Origin: an uncultured Hyphomicrobiales bacterium
GTDB lineage: Bacteria > Pseudomonadota > Alphaproteobacteria > Rhizobiales > Xanthobacteraceae
Direction: 5' to 3'
DNA: 64,000 nucleotides
Assembly (NCBI GenBank): GCA_903839845.1
Contig: CAIMEA010000006.1
Span: 1 to 64,000, forward strand
The translations under genes and the position numbers were made by a program. A model generated the notes under the pieces. That model saw only the letters and a list, made by a program, of their open reading frames with translations. It made no database searches and was not told the origin of the DNA. Shown here in pieces: positions 61,176 through 64,000 of the stretch (position 1 is the stretch's first letter; each line of letters begins with the position of its first letter).

Positions 61176-61215
61176 CTATGCCTGAATAGCCTAAGCCTAT
61201 CGCCCGATAGCTATC
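61176..61215. promoter_or_regulatory. ATAG-type dyads before the OFA transporter
   Basis: Three overlapping or adjacent dyads: CTAT-N6-ATAG (61176-61189), the perfect CTATCG-CC-CGATAG (61197-61210) and GATAGCTATC (61206-61215). They share the ATAG/CTAT half-sites of the fds dyad at 60159. The region is about 85-120 bases before the transporter start. Confidence 0.6.
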
Positions 61216-61297
61216 ACGCGATTGATTCAATGGATCGCTGCCGACACTGTCGTTTAGCGAAAAATTGCGCAAAAAGCGCAGCATCCAGGGGAAACGC

Positions 61298-62947
61298 ATG
61301 ACGGCAATCGGACAATCAATCGGCCAAAGCGGCGGCTCACTCGGCATCCTCGACCGCGAGCACACCATCGCCAAACCGGGCTTCAATCGCTGGCTGGTGC
61401 CACCGGCGGCGCTCTGTATCCATCTCTGTATCGGCATGGCCTACGGCTTCAGCGTGTTCTGGCTGCCGTTGTCGCGCGCCATCGGCGTGACCGCGTCGAA
61501 AGCCTGCCCCGATATGTCGCTGGCGACGGAATTGTTCACCACCACCTGTGACTGGCGCGTCGCCAGCCTCGGCTGGATGTACACTTTGTTCTTCGTCTTC
61601 CTCGGCATCTCCGCCGCCGTGTTCGGCGGCTGGGTCGAACGTTCCGGCCCGCGCAAGGCCGGCGTCGCCGCCACCGTGTTATGGTGCGGCGGCCTCGTGC
61701 TGGGCGCTATCGGCGTCATCACCCATCAACTCTGGATCCTGTGGCTCGGCTCCGGCGTGATCGGCGGCCTCGGCCTCGGCCTCGGCTACATCTCGCCGGT
61801 CTCGACGCTGGTGAAGTGGTTCCCCGACCGCCGCGGCATGGCGACCGGCATGGCCATTATGGGCTTCGGCGGCGGCGCGATGATCGGTGCGCCTCTGGCA
61901 AACCTCTTGATGAACACTTTCAAGACCGCGACCGATGTCGGCGTCTGGCAGACCTTCCTGGCCATGGCGGCGATCTATTTCGTCTTCATGATGATTGGCG
62001 CCTTCGGCTACCGCGTCGCGCCGCCGAACTGGCGGCCCGAAGGCTGGGTCGCGCCGGCCAAGACCAACACGATGATCTCGGAACACAACGTTCATCTGCG
62101 TGACGCGCACAAGACGCCGCAGTTCTGGCTGATCTGGTGGGTGTTGACCCTGAACGTTTCCGCCGGCATCGGCGTCATCGGCATGGCCTCGCCGATGTTG
62201 CAGGAAATCTTCGCCGGCAAGCTGATCGGTCATCCCGAACTCGGCTTCAACGCGCTCGACGCAAGTCAGAAGGTCGTCATCGCCGGCATCGCCGCCGGCT
62301 TCGCCGGTCTGCTGTCGCTGTTCAACATCGGCGGCCGCTTCTTCTGGGCGTCGCTGTCCGACCATATCGGCCGCAAGAACACCTACTACACGTTCTTCCT
62401 GCTCGGCATCGCCTGCTACCTCCTGATGCCGTGGTCGGCCAATATCGGCTCCAAGGCGATCTTCGTCGGCGCGGTCTGCATCATTCTGTCGATGTATGGC
62501 GGCGGCTTTGCCACCGTGCCGGCCTATCTCGCCGACATGTTCGGCACGCAGTTCGTCGGCGCCATTCACGGTCGCCTGCTGACCGCGTGGTCGACCGCCG
62601 GCATCATCGGTCCGGTGGTGGTCAACTACATCCGCGAAGCGCAACTCGCCGCCGGCGTGCCGCGCGATCATCTCTACGACTACACGCTCTATATTCTGGC
62701 CGGCATGCTGGTCATCGGATTGATCTGCAATTACCTGATCAAGCCGGTCGATGCGAAGTGGAATATGAGCGCGGAAGAAGTCGCCAGGCTGCAGGCGGCG
62801 AGCGCCCAGAACGCTACGCATGGCGGCTCCTACGGCATCGGTTTTGGCGGGTTCGACGCCAAGGCGGCGCTGTTCTGGGCCTTCGTCGGCATCCCGCTGG
62901 CCTGGGGCGTGTGGAAGACGCTGGAAAGCGCGATCAAGATTTTCTAG
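61298..62947 (+). CDS. OFA family MFS transporter (oxalate/formate antiporter-like)
   Basis: A 549-residue major facilitator starting at ATG 61298 (MTAIGQSIGQSGGSLGILDR). An N-terminal soluble lead precedes about twelve helices. OFA traits are LCIHLCIGMAYGFSVFWLPL in helix 1, GWVERSGPRKAGVAATVLW, TLVKWFPDRRGMATGMAIMG and, in the second half, LFNIGGRFFWASLSDHIGRK. It would move formate, oxalate or a related acid. The adjoining formate dehydrogenase locus favours formate exchange. It is longer than typical 420-residue members through added loops, including an insert after helix 1. Confidence 0.9.
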   Translation: MTAIGQSIGQSGGSLGILDREHTIAKPGFNRWLVPPAALCIHLCIGMAYGFSVFWLPLSRAIGVTASKACPDMSLATELFTTTCDWRVASLGWMYTLFFVFLGISAAVFGGWVERSGPRKAGVAATVLWCGGLVLGAIGVITHQLWILWLGSGVIGGLGLGLGYISPVSTLVKWFPDRRGMATGMAIMGFGGGAMIGAPLANLLMNTFKTATDVGVWQTFLAMAAIYFVFMMIGAFGYRVAPPNWRPEGWVAPAKTNTMISEHNVHLRDAHKTPQFWLIWWVLTLNVSAGIGVIGMASPMLQEIFAGKLIGHPELGFNALDASQKVVIAGIAAGFAGLLSLFNIGGRFFWASLSDHIGRKNTYYTFFLLGIACYLLMPWSANIGSKAIFVGAVCIILSMYGGGFATVPAYLADMFGTQFVGAIHGRLLTAWSTAGIIGPVVVNYIREAQLAAGVPRDHLYDYTLYILAGMLVIGLICNYLIKPVDAKWNMSAEEVARLQAASAQNATHGGSYGIGFGGFDAKAALFWAFVGIPLAWGVWKTLESAIKIF

Positions 62948-62957
62948 CGCAAGCAAT

Positions 62958-63003
62958 AACGGCGCGCCGTTTCTTGGGAAGTCCCGGGAAACGGCGCGTC
63001 GTT
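62958..63003 (+). terminator. Intrinsic terminator after the OFA transporter
   Basis: AACGGCGCGCCGTTTC and GAAACGGCGCGTCGTT pair over sixteen positions with one mismatch, separated by a fourteen-base loop, and TCTTTAG follows. It is eleven bases past the transporter stop. Confidence 0.8.
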
Positions 63004-63020
63004 TCTTTAGGACGCAACGC

Positions 63021-63305
63021 ATGTCGCAACGATTGACCTACGGCACGGTGCGGGAAACGCCGCGAACGGCAATCTATGTCGTGCGCGTCAACGAAGCCTT
63101 CATCGAGTTCGAGGAGGCCGATACGATCGCCGCGCGCATGCGCGATAGATTAGCGCTGCGCGGCGAGGTCGCCGCCGATGTCGTCGTCGTGCAGGGCTAC
63201 GACAAGAACACCCTGCGGCTCTACGGCCTGCCCTATTCGGTCAATCGCGTCCGCGCCGCGATGTTCAATGCGGCCATCAAATGGATGCCGCTCGCGCTGG
63301 ATTGA
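63021..63305 (+). CDS. Conserved hypothetical protein
   Basis: 94 residues starting MSQRLTYGTVRETPRTAIYV with AGGAC eleven bases upstream. Alternating beta and alpha pattern (IEFEEADTIAARMRDRLALR, VVVVQGYDKNTLRLYGLPYS), no signal or membrane segment. No family name could be assigned. Its position after the OFA terminator suggests a separate transcript, perhaps with the next two genes. Confidence 0.75.
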   Translation: MSQRLTYGTVRETPRTAIYVVRVNEAFIEFEEADTIAARMRDRLALRGEVAADVVVVQGYDKNTLRLYGLPYSVNRVRAAMFNAAIKWMPLALD

Positions 63306-63401
63306 TGAGGCCGCGCCGAAAGCGCCGGCGCCTGAGGGAACCGACCGGGCGGTTGCGCCGTTAGCGGTACGGTTTCACCGCATCATTGGGCCCGCAGTCG
63401 C

Positions 63402-63695
63402 ATGATTACCCAACTCAATCCGCCGCTCGCCCTCGACACGGTCAAAGGTCAGGGCTGGGCGCATTTCGTCATCGATTACGGGCCGGAGCACGACCTGATG
63501 TGGGTGGTGTTCATGGACAAGGACGGCGCCTGCTGGACGGTGCCGAACCCGGAAGTCCGCCTGCAATTCAACTGGACGCTGGGCCGGCGCAAGCCGGAGC
63601 CGGACAAGAATGCCGCGCCGCTGGCGCCGGCGTCGCCCGAGCCGCATCCCGCCGCCGCCAATGTGCGCGCCTTTACCCGCGGCGCGGAAAGCTAA
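63402..63695 (+). CDS. Conserved hypothetical protein
   Basis: 97 residues starting MITQLNPPLALDTVKGQGWA. FVIDYGPEHDLMWVVFMDKD and WTVPNPEVRLQFNWTLGRRK are conserved-looking, with an Ala/Pro-rich C-terminal tail. It is soluble and small. Function unknown; similar proteins are common in Bradyrhizobium-like genomes (recollection). Confidence 0.75.
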   Translation: MITQLNPPLALDTVKGQGWAHFVIDYGPEHDLMWVVFMDKDGACWTVPNPEVRLQFNWTLGRRKPEPDKNAAPLAPASPEPHPAAANVRAFTRGAES

Positions 63696-63704
63696 GCGGT
63701 CAAC

Positions 63705-64000
63705 ATGGAAGAACCCATGGCCGCTTCCCTTAAAGCGCTCGGGCTGAACTGCACGCTGAAGCCAAGCGGAAAATCGTCATCGACCGAAGTGCTGCTGGAG
63801 CAACTGTTCACGGAACTGGCCAGGCACGATGTCGAGGGCGAGATCGTGCGCGCCGCCGATCACGACATCAAGCCGGGCGTCAGCAATGACGAAGGCAAAG
63901 GCGACGCCTGGCCTGCATTGTTAAAGAAAGTGCTGGCCGCCGACATTCTGGTCATCGGCTCGCCGATCTGGCTCGGCCAGCCGTCGAGCATCGCCAAGCG
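63705..64000 (+). CDS. Flavodoxin/NADPH-dependent FMN reductase-like protein (3'-truncated)
   Basis: The first 98 residues are in the window, from ATG 63705 (MEEPMAASLKALGLNCTLKP); ATG 63717 is also in frame. SGKSSSTEVLLEQLFTELAR resembles the phosphate-binding loop of NADPH-dependent FMN reductases (family S-x-T-x-x-L). ADILVIGSPIWLGQPSSIAK is the flavodoxin-fold strand with the P-I-W-x-G turn. It probably binds FMN and uses NAD(P)H. Confidence 0.85.
   Translation, partial: MEEPMAASLKALGLNCTLKPSGKSSSTEVLLEQLFTELARHDVEGEIVRAADHDIKPGVSNDEGKGDAWPALLKKVLAADILVIGSPIWLGQPSSIAK

Overview
The window is GC-rich, gene-dense chromosomal DNA. Gene content and style point to an alphaproteobacterium of the Hyphomicrobiales (Xanthobacteraceae or Bradyrhizobium-like lineage). 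The clues are many TRAP and Bug-type solute receptors, an alphaproteobacterial speF-type leader before ornithine decarboxylase, homospermidine synthase, NAD-linked molybdenum formate dehydrogenase, and several palindromic intergenic repeats. This assignment comes from reading alone; no database search was possible. No tRNA, rRNA, CRISPR array, transposase, integrase or phage gene was seen. Long open frames opposite real genes were treated as GC-driven shadows.

Layout. 1-5.1 kb: 3'-truncated indolepyruvate:ferredoxin oxidoreductase, an MFS transporter and a TctC/Bug receptor. 5.2-10.6 kb: a leftward locus of TRAP permeases (DctQ, DctM), an SDR dehydrogenase, an acyl-CoA dehydrogenase and a TRAP receptor with no signal peptide; dgkA sits inside it on the other strand. 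10.7-15.9 kb: a nucleoside deaminase, a cobalt-type nitrile hydratase operon (alpha, beta, accessory protein), a nitronate monooxygenase, and a NicO Ni/Co transporter with its DUF1007 partner. An 11-residue mini-frame that imitates the beta N-terminus lies between alpha and beta. 15.9-21.1 kb: gamma-glutamyltransferase, M3 peptidase and a branched-chain amino-acid-type receptor. 21.1-24.0 kb: a DUF892 ferritin-like gene broken by an amber codon, a P1B metal ATPase and a small membrane protein. 24.0-28.0 kb: polyamine block (leader RNA, ornithine decarboxylase, GNAT, homospermidine synthase).

28-36 kb is a likely zinc zone: a WD40 protein, a CobW GTPase with a His-rich segment, and znuABC behind a near-palindromic Zur-type box. 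Small genes lie between them, including an 81-residue frame whose well-placed start codon is ATA. 36-45 kb: TAXI-TRAP system, PfkB kinase, a stand-alone E2-like acyltransferase core, a permease in two paralogous halves, and an NCS2 permease with an isochorismatase-like hydrolase. 45-50 kb: a TetR-RND efflux operon. 50-55.5 kb: crcB, bioB, several small proteins, about 0.9 kb without a convincing gene that contains a strong leftward promoter, and an APH-type kinase. 55.5-64 kb: formate metabolism (formate dehydrogenase alpha and a NuoE-NuoF fusion beta, divergent LysR regulator, OFA-family transporter, with ATAG dyads in both promoter regions), then small conserved genes and the start of a flavodoxin-fold protein.

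The points most worth a second look are the nitrile hydratase mini-frame, the orphan leftward promoter at 54.1 kb, the ATA-start frame, the leaderless TRAP receptor and the competing hairpins of the decarboxylase leader.
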